Source: Eonycteris spelaea (lineage: Eukaryota > Chordata > Mammalia > Chiroptera > Pteropodidae). From it: a stretch of 64,000 nt of DNA. Made by a program: the position numbers and the translations under genes. Location of the stretch: assembly GCA_003508835.1 (NCBI GenBank), contig PUFA01000144.1, forward strand, positions 1,426,001 through 1,490,000, written 5' to 3'. How positions within the stretch are numbered: the stretch's first letter is position 1; each line of letters opens with the position of its first letter. A model generated the notes under the pieces. It did no database searches, was not told the origin of the DNA, and was given only the letters and a program-made list of their open reading frames with translations. Of the stretch, positions 45,740-59,362 are shown piece by piece.

Positions 45740-46140
45740 CTGTATTAGTCACCTATTAAAAACAACCACAAAATCTCAATAGCATTCAATAAAGAGCATT
45801 TATTTTCACCCATCTATGGTCAGCTAGCTGGGAATTGACTGACCTCAGGCTGGGCTTGGCTGAACATCTCTGCTTCAAGTTATGAATCCAGCCGGCTCTG
45901 GTCTGTTTCACGTCTCATTCTGGGTTCCAAGTGGAAGACACAGCACCACCCTGGGAGAAACTTTTCTCATGGCAAAGGCAAAAGTGCCATAGGGCAGAGC
46001 CAACCAAATGAGCACATAGCAAACCCTTATTTGTATCTCATCTACTGCTATCCCATGGACCAAAGTAAGTCATATGGCCAAGCTAAAAGTCAAGGTCCCG
46101 AGAAGCAACCCCTTGTGCACTTCTCATGTGAGAGGCACTG
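45740..46140. repeat. MaLR-like LTR fragment
   Basis: Reads tctgtattagtcacctatta, ctcaggctgggcttggctga, cttttctcatggcaaaggc and accaaagtaagtcatatggc, an old LTR consensus. Confidence 0.6.
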
Positions 46141-46334
46141 TAGCATTACACTGCAAAGAGCGTGGACTTGAGGAAGAGTGAAGAAATGGAACTAAAAAAT
46201 CCATCACACTACTTCATAGGATTCTTAAGAAAATTAAATTTAATAATATATGCAAAAGTATTGATGCAGAGTAAGCATTTAATAATCATTTGTTTCATTT
46301 CATTACATACATCCAGGCTCACTACTGTCATGCT

Positions 46335-46925
46335 CTGGCTGAAGTTTATTCAGGCTGCGGTAGCCTCCTGAAATACGGCCTCCAACAATTCCTTACCTCA
46401 CTATGTAGTGATGTTGTCTTGGTATCAAAAAGTGGAATCTAATTCCCTCAGATTTAAGCTGGCTTTAGAGGCTCCCTTTGACTAATAGAAAGAATCAGAA
46501 GTGACGTTCTGAGACTTCCAAGAGTCAGAAATAAGAAGACTTGCTACCTCTGCCTGAGTCCCTTGGACTGCATACTCTTAGACCACTCTTTTTGGAAACT
46601 GAGTCACCAAGCTGTCAGAAACCCAAGCCATATGGGGAGGACACACATACACGTTACGATTAAACACTCCATCTGAGCTCCCAACTGACAGTCAGCATCA
46701 ACTGCCAGCCGTCTTGAACAGCCAACCCAACTGATCCTTCCAATGACTGCAGCACAGCTGATCTTGCCACAACGACATGGGAGACCCCAAATGAAGGGTG
46801 CCCAGCTGAGCCCCAGTCAACCCACAGAACCATCAGTGATACTAATAAGTTGTCATTTCAAGTCATTACATTTTGGGGAGGTTTATTTTGTAGCAGTAGA
46901 TAGCCGGAATGCAAACCAATGCTAA
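46335..46925. repeat. MLT1-type LTR
   Basis: Reads ctcctgaaatacggcctcc, ccagtcaacccacagaacca, taataagttgtcatttcaag and attttggggaggtttatttt, ending with agatagccggaatgc. This is the MLT1 LTR end. Confidence 0.65.
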
Positions 46926-46929
46926 TATC

Positions 46930-48780
46930 TCTGCTGACCAATGAAGCAATGCAGTACCCTGGTAGACAGAGAATCTGCCACTCTATTATCTTTCTTCTTA
47001 CCTGCAACTCATCACAGCTCACTCTTGGTGCTGGTCCTGCTTCCTCTTTCCAGCACTATCAAAACCCTTTAACAAAGATTGTAGCATCTGCTCAGCTCCC
47101 TCTCCATTCCATTTTATTTCAAAGATGGGGAGAGAGTCCATGGTGTGAAAAGTAAACAGGATCAGTTTGGCAGCAACTGGGGGAGCAGTGGACACATGGT
47201 TGTTCAGAGTTCTGATCACAGGTACATTTCCCTGCCTCTCCCGTTTTAGGAAAATTCAGCTTCAGATAGACTAATGTGACCCTTAGGCTTCTGATTAAGT
47301 AGACAACCTTTGCCGCTGACCCCAAATATACTTAATGCCACATTCAAGAAGCACTCCAAGAATCCGATTCCCCAGAACTCTGCGCCGACCTCTGCTACTT
47401 CACGAGCTCTGAGGAACACAGGTCTGTGGGTAGGAAATGTGGCTGGACCGAGTGTCTGGCAGATCTGGCAGCCCCTCAGCTTCCCCTGAGGCCTCACCCT
47501 TCAGAGCGTGGGAGGTGTCCACAGGAAGCTGTCAACATTCCTGGAAATGAAATGCAATTACAACACTTTTATTCAAGTGGTTCTTCCATTTTTTTCTGGC
47601 TTTGCACATCTGCTCTGCAGAAGTGAATTTACAGAAACAAAAACAAAAACAAAAAAACAGCACCCTTCTTTGAATTCAAGGATCTTCACCCTGACATAAG
47701 TCAAAGGAAGAAGCCTCAGCATCCACTTGCCTAAACATAATACAGTCGTTATTTAAAACATTTAAGTGGGTTGCAAATTAATGATACAAAAACCAGTGTG
47801 CTGGCAGTAGCATAGAGAAATGTCAGAGTTAAGTACTTTGTTATGCCAAGCACTATGTTATGAATGGAATCCGGGAAATCTAGTTCCCAGGGACTCTTGT
47901 AGTGAAAGAAAATGGCACAAAAAGGATTATGATGTTTAAACTTAGTCTTTCAAAACTTATTCAAGTCCTCATATTCCTACTTACAGACTTGTCAACATCC
48001 TTCCCACTGTCCCAAGTGGTCACATGGTGGAAAGAGCATAGGCAAATACTGTAGGCACATCTCTACCTAAAAATCAAATATATATTGTGTATACATATAA
48101 TATATATATGTATATATGATTTTTATTGCTACCTTCAATGTTTATAAATTACTCTATGTTCTGTTTATTTTTCAACCTTTTCTATTTTTTAAAAACTTTA
48201 TTTTATAAGTATCTCCACGTACTGCTGCTATTTAGTCCAAGTGATTGTTACTTTTAAAGACAACATGGAATTCCATTGTGCTAAGGGCCCAATATAATGA
48301 GACAAATTGCAGAATCTCTTAGCAGAATCTTAGGCAAATGTGAAATCTCTCATTTAAAAAAAAAATTGCGGATTTTTACTCAAAATGAGAAAAGTACACA
48401 ATTTAAAAGTTAAATTATCTAAAAGTCTTGTAACAAAATGTTTTCTTTTTGCCCCACTGTTCTCCACAGCTCCAAGACCCCACCCGTTTCAACTGTTTTA
48501 GCTAATTCTTCTGGCATTTACACATTGTCCTGTTTCTAAATGACATGCACACACATATATTTTGATTCATCAGTCTCAGACATTATCCATTGACTTTCTA
48601 TTTTAGAGGTAAGATTTAGTTCTTCTGTCAATCACAACAAAGGTAGCTATCAATTTCTCTTTCCCATGACCTTTGTTCTCCTCTACCTGGAGAGGCTGCG
48701 CTCTAGGCCACCTGCATGCCCATTATCCTGGGACATCATTTTGCTGTCATCCTAAGAATTCTCCTTGCCTTTATCTTGAG
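46930..48780. other. Intergenic, no gene seen
   Basis: Short AT stretch at 48075-48120 and an A-rich (AAAAAC)n at 47636-47657. Open frames here are short and unremarkable. Confidence 0.4.
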
Positions 48781-48785
48781 TTGGT

Positions 48786-49248
48786 GCATTAGTCAAGATT
48801 CTCTGGAGAAACAGAACCAATACGATGTATAGAAAGAGAGAGCAAGAGAGAGAGATTTATTTTAAGGAAATGGTTCATACAATTGTGGAGGTTGGCAAGT
48901 CCAAAAACCTGCAGAGCAGGACAGCAGACTGGAGACTCAGAGGAGAGCTGATAACGCAGTGTTGAATCCCAGGATAGTCTGGAGACAGAATTCCTTCTTC
49001 TGGGGACCTCTATCTTTTCTTTTAAGACCTTTAACTAATTGAATGAGGCCTATCCACATTATGGAAGGTAATCCACCATATTCAAAGAATTTCAATCTAC
49101 ATATCAATCACATCTAAAACAAACAAAACAAAACAAAACAAAACAAAACAAAACAAAACAAAACCCTTCTTAGTAACATCTAAACTGACCAAATAACTAA
49201 ATACTATGCTCTAGCCAAGTTGACTCATAAAATTAACCATCACAGCTG
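48786..49248. repeat. LTR-like interspersed repeat with (AAAAC)n inside
   Basis: Reads cattagtcaagattctctgg, gagaaacagaaccaatacg, agagagatttattttaagg, gcaagtccaaaaacctgcag and agttgactcataaaattaac, ending ccatcaca; a familiar mammalian repeat. Seven or more AAAAC units occur at 49117-49164. Confidence 0.6.
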
Positions 49249-49249
49249 G

Positions 49250-50110
49250 GTTCCTTTTTTTCATTGACATTATGTCTTCCTCTTTTTGGTTTACTTCCTC
49301 ATCTTGGTATAGTAGCTCCTCCAGCAACATCTTGAGAAAATATTCATAGCAGGTAAATTTCTTGAAATCATGCATGTTTGAACATGTCTTATTCTATCCT
49401 GACATTTCAATGATAGTTTGGCTGGTATAGAATTCTGGGTTGTAAATTACTTTCTTGAGAAGTTCAAAGGCTTCATTATCTACTGTATCCAAATGTTACC
49501 GTCAAAGAGTCCAAGACAATTCTGGTTCCTGTTCTATGTGTGACCTGATTTTTCACTTTAGAGTCTCATAAAACATTCTCTGTGTCCCAAATGTTCTGAA
49601 ATGTAGTAGTAAGCTTGGGGTAGATCTATTTTTAGCCCTTGTTTTGGAGACTCAGAGGTCTTTCTTTACACACTAGAAATTCTTCTTCATTCTTGGAAAT
49701 TTTTTGTGTGATTTCTTCTCTTCTCCATTCTGTAATTATGCTGTTGAGATGTTGGACCTCCTGTACTTGCCCATTATTCAACATACGTTTTTCTTCTCTT
49801 TTTCTTCTCCTTGTCTTTTTTACTCTGCTTCCTGAAAAAATCTTTGATCTTATCCTCCACTTATTCTGTTGTGTTTTTCAATTTTACAATTATGCTTTAA
49901 TTTTTAAGAATTCTCTTTCTTTTCTGTGAATATTCCTTTTTTTCTAACATCATTTCCATTAGGATGCTTTCATGAAGATAAGCAAAGAAACTCTAGTTCT
50001 TAATTCTAATGAACAGTTTTCAGTTCTTATCTTCTTACCCTCTCTACCCCGATTGATATTCATGACAATTCCCTCCTAGAAATGTCTTATTTTCATTCCC
50101 GTTCCTATTT
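49250..50110. repeat. Unnamed ancient interspersed repeat
   Basis: T-rich sequence reading tggctggtatagaattctgg, gttgagatgttggacctcct and aagaattctctttcttttct follows a known mammalian repeat consensus that I cannot name with certainty. Confidence 0.45.
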
Positions 50111-50119
50111 TTCTATTGA

Positions 50120-52380
50120 GCTTTGTGAAAATGCTGATGTGACCCTGTACTTTATCCTTGACCCTCATTTCTTATCTCTCTCTTCACTTCCCCGGGTGGT
50201 ATGCATGCACACTCATAGTTTCAACTTATACACTTATGACTTCCAAAGCTCTTCCGCCTAGTCATTGTTGCTAAAAATAAGATTTACTTATATAAATGTC
50301 TTCTGGATTCTAATTTTCACTATTAAATGTGAAGCAACAGTATCAATTAAGAGTGAAGAAGGGTATAGTGTAAATTTTGAAGAAAAGGTATAGAGAGACA
50401 TTTCAAAGAGAAAATGTAATCCAACTAAAGACACATAATAGGACACCTATTTGAACTGTAATAGCAATGAAGACTAGAAAATGTACTTCTTGTTATTTTA
50501 TGTTAAGAGACCATGATTACTGGGAACTATCCATATGTGGAAAATGTATTCCAAAAATGCTATTATATATGATATGTATAGAGTTTGCTGGATTTGGATG
50601 TTTTTCTTTTCTTTCCTTTTTCTCCTCTCTTACAGTCCCTGAATTGATTGAACGATTAAGAATTACAGTTTAAGCTGATCCCATTACTTATTAAATTTGT
50701 GATGAACTCCCTCATGATTCAGTTTTATAGTTTCTGTTTTCTGACACCAAATTCCAAAGCCTTCCTGTCTAGGTTTTACCTCTGCCTCTGAGGCAACCTA
50801 ATTTCTAGAGGACAGTATTCTTGGCACGTATTTTTATTTTTTCTTTGTTAATTCTTAGATTTTTAATAATTCCATTGGGTTTTTCCTCCATTTCAATTCA
50901 ATGAAAACTTCCCTATTCTGTATGGGCCCTTAGTCTTTTTCATGTGTTTATTTAGTAATAAGTCCACTTTCTTTGAATTAAGCTCACCATATAAGTGCTT
51001 AAATTTATTACTATGATTAAGATTTCATAGCAAGTCAATCCATAACCTTTAATGGAAGTATGATGGACAGAAAAACAAAGCCTGGGTAGCAGCACCATCC
51101 TCCCTTGAGCTCTGCCTATTTAAGCGATGTCTGCCTTAGCTTCAGGAATCAATTCCGTCCCATGGGACATAGAAGCTCCCTCGTAATGAATGACATATAA
51201 CTTCCCCATTGTTACCTTGGCCACAGCAATGGCAAATGCTTTCATATTTGAGGATCCAGGATGAACCTGCTTCTTAGACATCCATCTTGGGCACATGCTC
51301 AGTGAAGTCTGAAAACCTATACCAGAAAGTTAACCCAACTCTGACAGCTGCCTGATCAGTTCCCTAAGTAGTCAATGCTCAGAGGCAAACTCATTAGATG
51401 AATGCATACCTTGATACCAGCCCCAGCTCTGCCTCCTAACCCTTCTGTGCCCTGGGGATCCATGATAGTTTATTTGTTGGGACAAGGATCCTGGAGATCC
51501 CTTTCTTCCAGACTGGAGGCCAGATCTTGTTCTCTTTGTCATGGGCTCCTGCCTGATCAGTTTATTTTCTTAAAGAAGAACTTTCTCAATACTAGTGAGA
51601 AGAGACATTTGTCGTATCTTAACTCATGCACAACCACAGGAAAAGTAGTCCCAATGCATTGTGGCCAAATAGCATTATCACGGATGATTCCATTATGTCA
51701 GATCTACTTCTCCTTAGAATTAGCATGGCGGGTTGGAGGGAACGTGTTGAGTTTCCTCTAGAAGATAAAAGTTAACCACACTGTTGTCTCAAAACCTGTC
51801 TATGCATTTGTGTCTCCCAACCAAACTCTTCAAGGTCTGTGTTGTATTCATCTTTGTATCTTTAGTATAAGCACAGGCCAATTCTATAGTAAATATGCAA
51901 AAAACTATGTTTAAATGAATGAATGAGTTAATAAGGCTAAAAAGAATAAAGATTTTGTTTTGTGGATTGTTAGTTCTCAAAAACCCCAGTATAGTAAAGA
52001 AGCATTACTGATTATAACCATTTTCTTAGACATTTCTTTAGATTTTAGCTATTTGGCATTCTTGGCTAGCAGAAAAAGCATTGCTGCCAACAAATTATTG
52101 ATAGCTCCAAAGCATATTTTCTATTTGTTTTCTGCATATATCCTAGGAAACTATTAACTCCCAGTAGTTCCTGGATGAGCTAGAACCTTCATCTTCGCAT
52201 TTCTCTAAGTTAATAATGTGAATGCCCATGTTACAGAAATAGCCTTGTTTCATGGCTGGTAGAAAAATCAAACACTCTGAAAGTGATTCTTCTACATTTA
52301 TTCTTCTTATCTCTAGGAGAAATTCACATGCCATTTCCCAGAATCCTCCAATAACAATAAAAGCCAAAATCAATAGTGTG
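50120..52380. other. Intergenic, no gene seen
   Basis: AT-rich unique-looking sequence. Nothing recognised. Confidence 0.4.
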
Positions 52381-52384
52381 TTTC

Positions 52385-52545
52385 CTGAGGGCCACACATA
52401 ACATACATTACTTCATCGAAAACACACAATGACCCAGTGAGGTAGGTAATATTATTATCCCTGTTTTGCAGATGGGAAACCATGTTATTGACAGGTCATG
52501 CCACTTTCACAGTCGCCCAGTTAGTAATGGCGAAACTGCGTTTTG
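52385..52545. repeat. MIR SINE
   Basis: Reads gacccagtgaggtaggtaat, attattatccctgttttgca and gatgggaaac, then gtcgcccagttagtaatggc; the classic MIR order. Confidence 0.8.
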
Positions 52546-53029
52546 TTCCAAAAAGCCTGGTGTATAATTATATACTATTAATTAGTGTGCTGTTCTGCTT
52601 AGTATCAAAGAGTTTATGAGAATTACCATTAATTCTGCCAATTAAATAGATTTCCACAGAGGAGAGGAGGGTATGAGGCATGGAGGGAAAAGAAACTGGC
52701 CACAGTAAGGCTGTGTTAACCTATAAGTGTCCCTGAAAGCCCCGTGTTCATTTCTGATACGCTACAGATATATGTATCTTGAAAAACTCTCTTGGTTATT
52801 CCAGAGTGAGTAAACCTCTTTGTCATCACCTTCTCAGTACTCTTCCCACACATTCTCCTCACATACTTGGAGAACCACTGGTCTTTCTGGCTTGGGACTT
52901 GGACACATTAGCCAAAGTATTACAAGAATTATGAGATTGACAGGTATAGGTAGATTTCTTCTGGTATCTTCAGTTGTAAACTGGTCTGGGGTCTCTGAGT
53001 AGGATCCTGGTCTTGAATATGCTTAAATA

Positions 53030-53760
53030 TACCAGAATTGAGCAGAACTGGGCAGAAAGGGCTGAATCGATCTTGTATTTAGCTTTGCACTAGTCTTGAG
53101 TTATCTGATATAGTCTTCCATTGGACATTTGTAAACTCTGGGCTTGTCAGTTCCCTGGACCATTTCATCCTCTGTCTGGGTTCTGAGCTGAATTGCCCCA
53201 GTCTCTGTTTTAGATGAAATAAACATTTCATTCTCAGGGCTTTGAGTTCTTGTGATAATCTGGGATGGATTTTTTAGGATATGCTAGTATGAATTATAGA
53301 TTATTCTCTTGTCTGAGTTCTTGCATACGGTTTGTTGTGTTCGGCTTTGGGCTTTGGCTAGACTCTAGCTGAGTTGGGTTAAAAGGGGATTGGGTGATTA
53401 AACTTTATACTGGGTTTGGTTTGGCTTGGGATAGACTAGGGTGGTCTGTGGACTTAGCTGACCTGGGTTGTGAACCAGAATAAACAGAATCTGTCTCTGG
53501 CTGACATGGACTCATACATAATTGGCTAATTTTTTTCAGGCTCTGGATTGATCAGAGTTGGGTTGGGGCTGTGTTTAGTGAGTCCTATTTCTGCATTTGG
53601 GTGGCTGTTAATAAGGTTTTAGGGTGGGATCTTGGATTGCCCTAAATTAAGGAATGTATTAGACTGAATTTGTTTTAAAGCTAGACTTGACTAGACTTTG
53701 GATAGGGTTATTAATGAAATGTTGGGCTCAACAAGGCTCTGATTGTTTCTAGGCTAAAGC
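53030..53760 (+). repeat. T/G-rich degenerate stretch
   Basis: Recurrent ctggg, ttggg, tagactt and gggtt words over about 700 nt with strong strand bias for T and G. No exact period seen. Confidence 0.5.
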
Positions 53761-54115
53761 TGTGAATGACCTGGCCTACAAAATGCCATCAAGGTATCCT
53801 GCTCTAGACCACAGTTCTGCCTCTGGGTTTAGAGTTATTACCAGTACCTTTGCTTTTCTGGCGACTAAAAGCCATTATTTTCTTGATTCAGATTCTTTAG
53901 AAATTTTGTTTTTCCAGACTATAAATTGTTTCTGGGAATGCACTCTTGACTTCTGACAAATGGTGGTTCTATATAGGACAAGCATGAAGAAAATCTCATA
54001 ACAATGAAAAGAGACTATTTTTACTAAGCAATGTTTTATCTATGGGGTGCCACCAAAGCCCAGGCATCAGCAGGACCTCCAAGAATTTGGCAAACACTGG
54101 ACCTATCTGATTGAC

Positions 54116-54140
54116 AAAAAAAAAAAAAAAAAAAAAAAAA
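54116..54140 (+). repeat. A25 homopolymer
   Basis: Twenty-five consecutive A. No retrotransposon body was recognised next to it. Confidence 0.95.
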
Positions 54141-54149
54141 TGTGGTGGA

Positions 54150-55960
54150 GAGTGTTAGATCTGTTCATAATGTAGATAAATATTTCTAAGAAAAAAATTT
54201 CCCAAGGTTTCTTGGATAGTCTGTGTTATCTGGAGCATTTCCCTAACATTTGCCAAGACCCAAGACAAATGGTGCTTTGGTGTCCAATGAGATTCTTGGA
54301 AGAATAGATGGGAATGTGATGACTTTGTTTTTGATAGCTTGACCAAAGGGGCTCAGTCACTTGTATAGGAGAGTGGAGAGCAGGTCAAAGAGAGTTAGTC
54401 ACTGGAGGCTATTAAATAGGCAGGCCATATTTAACAATTTCTATGTCAAAAAAGGAAGTCTGGCAAAGTCAGGTAGAACAATAATTAGGGTGCAGGACTA
54501 CAGTCTTAATATGATCAGATAAGACAAATTCTCCAATCTTGGGAGGCAGGGAACTTGCAATTCCTGGCATTCCTTAAGTATCTTGAAATCTTTCCTTGTA
54601 GCATATAAAACACTTAAACATTTCCAGGTTACCCTCTTATTCCATTCTCTTCTTGAAAGAAGAGCTCCCCCTTCCCAGCAACCCAATGCAATTTAACACC
54701 CTCCTCTACTACTCCACTGCAATGCTCCTTGGTGACAAAACAACACTTGTGTCAAATCCACAGGGTTTTCTCAGGACTGATCCTCTTGACTCCACAACAT
54801 GTGACACTACTGACTGCTTCTTTCTTCAAGAAGCTCTTTCTTGCCTTGGTTTCCAGGTTACCATTCAAACAATCCCACATGTATGTTGAATTTGCCTTCT
54901 CCAACACCAGAAATATCTATCCATAGCCCCAACATCACCATTTATATTGATCTTCTGCTGACTTGAGTTTGAGAGGTAGAGGCGTTTCTTCTCAAACTCA
55001 CATATCTATTTTTATGGACCTTGGGAAGGCCAGTTAATCTTTTCCAGAACACTGGGGTGCTTGGAAGCGATTAGAAGCTGGATATCCTCAGTCCAATCAG
55101 AGCACTGAGTGTTCCTTTGAAAAAATAGTAACATTTGCATAAGGGGATCTTGATACTTGGATATCTCTGAGTTGTAAAATTAATATATAAGAAATACTAG
55201 CAGGGACCCATTGAAGACTCTTCCCAAGTCTTCCAGCCTCAGGTGACTGATTTTCCCCTCCCTTTTCTCTACACGTGGTAATTAAAGGACAGCTATGTCC
55301 CAATAACCAAAGAAACTGTTTCTAATTCTCCTCCTGCATGCCAGCTTAGCCACCATGTTAAAATCAAACCAGGGGCTTCATTTACCCCATTATAGACTCT
55401 GGATATCTTTGTTCTACTTCAACCTTCTCACGGAATGACCATATCTCCATAGCTCAATGTCAAGGTAACTTCATGGGCATATTTGAAAGACACCTCCTCA
55501 CAGTGAGTGAGGCTGGCACAAAACCCTGCAGTAGGTTTCTCTGGGCTAAAGGGTGAAGAAGATAAAGCCAATTTAAGATCTAGAGATGATCAACTTGTAT
55601 TAATAAATCTCCTTCTAAAATATTGGAAGAAGGAGGAGGCAGCATGGACATTCAAACATCCGAATCCCTTTAACTACCCTTCTGTCCTCTAAAGCATCAT
55701 CTTTGTCTCAGGGGAGCCTCTTCTACTCACTCTCCTTCCCCATAACTTGGTTTCATATTGAATTTCCTTCCCCCTTCGGAAGCTGTGCCCTCACCTGTTT
55801 TTAATAATGGTGTCTCCAACTCTGAAGAGCTCTATCAGAACATTTCTGATTCCTTTCTACACTAACTTCCTAAACAGTTTTGTCTGCAAAGCTCTGAGAC
55901 TTTCCTCTGTCACCCAAACTCTAAAGGACCTAAAACATCTCTAGGGCATGAAAGTGAGAA
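54150..55960. other. Intergenic, no gene seen
   Basis: No recognised repeat or gene; short chance frames only. Confidence 0.4.
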
Positions 55961-55969
55961 AAGGCATTC

Positions 55970-56290
55970 TTTTTTAAAAAAAATAAATTTATGTAAAAAT
56001 TAGTTTCAAGTATATAGTACATTGGTTAGACATCTATAGTGTTCATAAAACGATCCCCCAATTGCTCCCTTCCTTCCTGGGACCTCCACTTAGCCATCAT
56101 ATTAATGCTAACTGCATTCCCTCTGCCATGCTCCCCATGGCCATGCCCAACTATCAACTACTAATTTGTACTTCTTTAACCCTTCAACCCATTCTCCCAG
56201 CCTCCCAATCCCCCTCCCCTCTGTCTGTCACCAAATTGTCCTCTATATTTGTGAGTCTGTTTTTGATTAGTTTGTTCTTTTTGTTCAAGA
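55970..56290. repeat. L1 3' UTR fragment
   Basis: Reads ttagtttcaagtatatagta, cattggttagacatctatag, ctaatttgtacttctttaac, cccagcctcccaatccccct and gtgagtctgtttttgattag, the laurasiatherian L1 3' UTR consensus. Confidence 0.72.
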
Positions 56291-57299
56291 AGGCATTCTT
56301 AATGCTTCCTGATTCCTCCTGTCCCACAAATCTTATTCTACATTCAAGCCCTTTCCTATTCTTTGCCAACCCTGTCACTCAAAAATGTTCTCTCCGCTAT
56401 GTTTTCCTATCTCATATACCTTGCCTTTTCTAACCAATTCCCTCTGGTTTTCATGCTTTCATTAATCCATTTAATTTTTACAGATCTTATCACCTTCCTT
56501 CTCAGTATAGAGCTTCAATGAGACCAGAATGAGTTTTCAATCCCTTGGGGATGGAGAAGTTATAGAAAAGGAAGACTTGCACAGATTAGAGTTTTAATCT
56601 CCCCTAATTACTTTTTCATGAGAGCAGTAATTCACAAAGTATGGGTGTCAATAGATGTTGCTTGAAGAGAACAGTTTTGTGGTCAAGTAGGTCTGAGAAA
56701 TAGAATTAGATCATTTTTTTCCTAAAAAAATATAATTCTCAGTTTTAACATGATAATAGAAAGGCTAGCTCAAGATTTCCTTGCCAGTTCCAAACTCTTT
56801 GAAAGGTCCATACTCTTGTAAGCTGTTTACATCTGTCTTCCATCAAAGATAGAGTGAAAAAAGTCAAAGTTCACAGACTGAAAAGAAGAACTATCACAGA
56901 ACTTCTAAAATCCGGAGATGGAGATGCTCAGCCTTCCGTGCAGAGAGGGAGGAGGCTTTCTCTGTGGGACTGTTCATGCTGTTCTCAGCCACATAACTGG
57001 ACCCCAACAGTCTGTTTTATGATCTGCGCTGAGAGTACAGTAAAGTCGCTTGGATGGTTTAGCTCACAAAGCCCCCATTCTTCTCTGCTTAATTTGCACA
57101 ATGGCTTGTTTGCAAAGATGCCAGTCTGGGTGGGAGCCACCGTGTTTGGAGGAAATAAGTTCTTATCAATTGTTTACAGTGAACTCATCAACAGATGTAA
57201 GACCGGAGAGGAAAGGACAGGGACAAAAAGGCTATAGGGAACAAAAAAAAGAAGTTGAGAAAAAGAGAAGTAATGGGAGAAAGGGGAAGATGCGTGAGA

Positions 57300-58250
57300 A
57301 AAAGAATAAAACGCACCGTCACGCCCCCGCGAACGCCAAGGAGCGCTTTCGCCCTCTTCCGCCACAAGGTGGCATCCTTTGAACTTTCTTCGCCCAACAA
57401 AATTAGAAAGGGGGTAAAGAGGAGGGAGAAAAGGAAAAACACTCCCCCAATCAAGAACAATTTCAAAACCCACCCCATAATATTTTAAATCTGGGACAAA
57501 GAACCGTCGGGACGGACCTGCTTCAGCTGCAAAACCTCAGCGCAGTCTTGCGAGCGGCCAGCCGGCCTGAGTCAGGAGCAGCCCCTTTAAAAAAAAGCCG
57601 AGTACAGTATTGGGATTCTTGAAACCTGAAACCTAGAAACAGAATCGAAGCGGAAACCAGAAGGAAAACCTTGAACTCCTCCAGACAATTGCTTCCGGGG
57701 AGTTTCAAGAGAGCGAGGGGGAATAAAGGGCCGGAGAGGAGGGCCCTCGCATGGCGCATCCCTGAGGGTCCTGGCGAGTTCGAGGAGCGTGGGAAGGAGA
57801 GGACTCGATCTTCATCCTGGGCTGCAGGTCATGGCCACCGTGAAGCAGAAAGCTCTCGGCATTGGCTTCAGATGTCTCTCTTTGGCCACTTTTGTGCTCA
57901 TCTGCGCCGGGCATGGGGGCCGCAGGGAGGAAGGGGGTCCAGCCTGCTACGGGGGATTTGACCTGTACTTCATTTTGGACAAGTAAGTGCCGTGAGTTGT
58001 TCCGCCCTGGGCTGAGCTGATGATGCTTTCTCCCGGACTGGGCTTGTTGGCAGGGTCGTTTTGGGACAGGCACGCCTGTCCAGGGACCAAGAAGAACCGC
58101 GGGAGGCGGCCGCTGGTCCCAGCGCTGCGCCTTTGTCGGGGTAGTGCGCCTCCCCATCCTTCTCTGCTGCGGGAGCCAGTAGGGGAGGCGTCGCTCCTTA
58201 TTGCGGGGACAAACTCCTTTTCTGCCTTGCTTTCTGTAATCGAGGAGAGT
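57300..58250. promoter_or_regulatory. CpG island promoter of ANTXR1
   Basis: CpG dinucleotides, scarce elsewhere, are dense here (accgtcgggacgg, gcgcagtcttgcgagcggcc, cgcgggaggcggccgc). There is no TATA box. The start of ANTXR1 transcription should be between about 57500 and 57800. Open frames on the minus strand across the island are unsupported. Confidence 0.8.
57831..57982 (+). CDS. ANTXR1: ANTXR1 (TEM8) first coding exon, partial gene
   Basis: Type I membrane protein that binds collagen and the actin cytoskeleton; it was first found as tumour endothelial marker 8. This exon gives 50 codons plus two bases, then donor GTAAGT at 57983. It encodes a signal peptide (hydrophobic core about residues 16-27), the [14 protein letters not shown] junction and the start of the vWA domain, DLYFILD, whose last Asp (residue 50) begins the MIDAS metal site completed in exon 2. 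Human ANTXR1 aligns throughout with scattered changes in the signal peptide, and its exon 1 ends at the same split Lys codon. The other exons are beyond the window. The ATG was chosen by homology and lies in the CpG island. Confidence 0.95.
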
Positions 58251-59360
58251 GCCAGGGAATGTGAGGATGCTGTTAACCTACTACTACATTTCTGTGAATC
58301 CTTCTCATTTGTTGTAGAAACCTTGGTGAGAAAGGCTTGCTTAGGAGAGGCAGAACCTTCGCACACATATAAAGTAAGAGGCGTGGGCTGTTTAAAGTCA
58401 CTCCGCTACTTTTAAAAATCGCTGTCCTACGCAATGCATTACCTTTGTTCCTAACAATATACATGCTGACTGGGCAGTTAGAGAAAATATAGGCAGATTT
58501 CTCAACCTCACGCTGCTGAGTTTTAGGCTGGGGAATTCTTTGTCGGTAGGACCATCCTGTGCAATTGTAGGGTGTTTAGCAGCATTCCGGGTCTCTATCC
58601 ACCACCGCCAGTGGGGATACCAGGACCACCCCTCCTCTCTCACCCCCTCTCCCATCCCCCAGTCCCACAGCGGTGACAAAATATGTCTCCGGACGTTGCT
58701 AAAAGTCCCCTGCAGGTCAAAAGCCCCTCGACTTCAGAACCCCTCATGTAGGCAAATTCAAGTGGTTGACTGGTGGGCGACCAGGGAGGCGCAGGAGCCC
58801 GGTTTCCTTCCTTACTAAAATGAGTAGTGCTTAGGGATTGTGCTGAAGGTAGATCTGAACTCTGAGGGATTAAACACTTCCCAAAGCCCCTTAGATTTGC
58901 CAAGCCGCAGCCATTCAAGGAATCTCCATGCTATATACAAAAAAACAGTTTCGACAATAAAAAGCCCCTCAGAGAAGATCCATACTCGTTAAAACTGTTT
59001 GAGCTCCCCAGCGCCAGGAGAGGCGCTTGCTGTTACAGTGGTGGGGAGATGAATTTCACAGACTGGAAAGTATTTGGGAGTTGGAAAAAGAGTCCTGCAA
59101 AATAAGCTGGCCAGCTAGAAACCAAATGTGCTTTGCAGTTGCCCCTGGAGTTTGATTTTTCCGTAAAGGCTGTTTTGAACTCCAGATTCTTTGGATGAAA
59201 AAGTGAGATCTCTTTCTCGCAGATTTATGAGAAGGAGGTGGATACTGAAAATATACTCCAATGCTAAGAAATGGAATTTCTTTTGTTACTTTTAGTGGCA
59301 AGGGTCACCAGCTCACAGGTTTAGAGACTGTCTGAAAAGTCAGAGATGCCCATCATTGTG

Positions 59361-59362
<2 letters not shown>

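Noticed and set aside
56854..57237. 127-codon plus-strand open frame before the CpG island
   Set aside because: No family resemblance and no splice or promoter evidence.
57705..58157. Minus-strand open frame of 150 codons over the ANTXR1 exon
   Set aside because: A shadow of the CpG island, where stop codons are rare in all frames.
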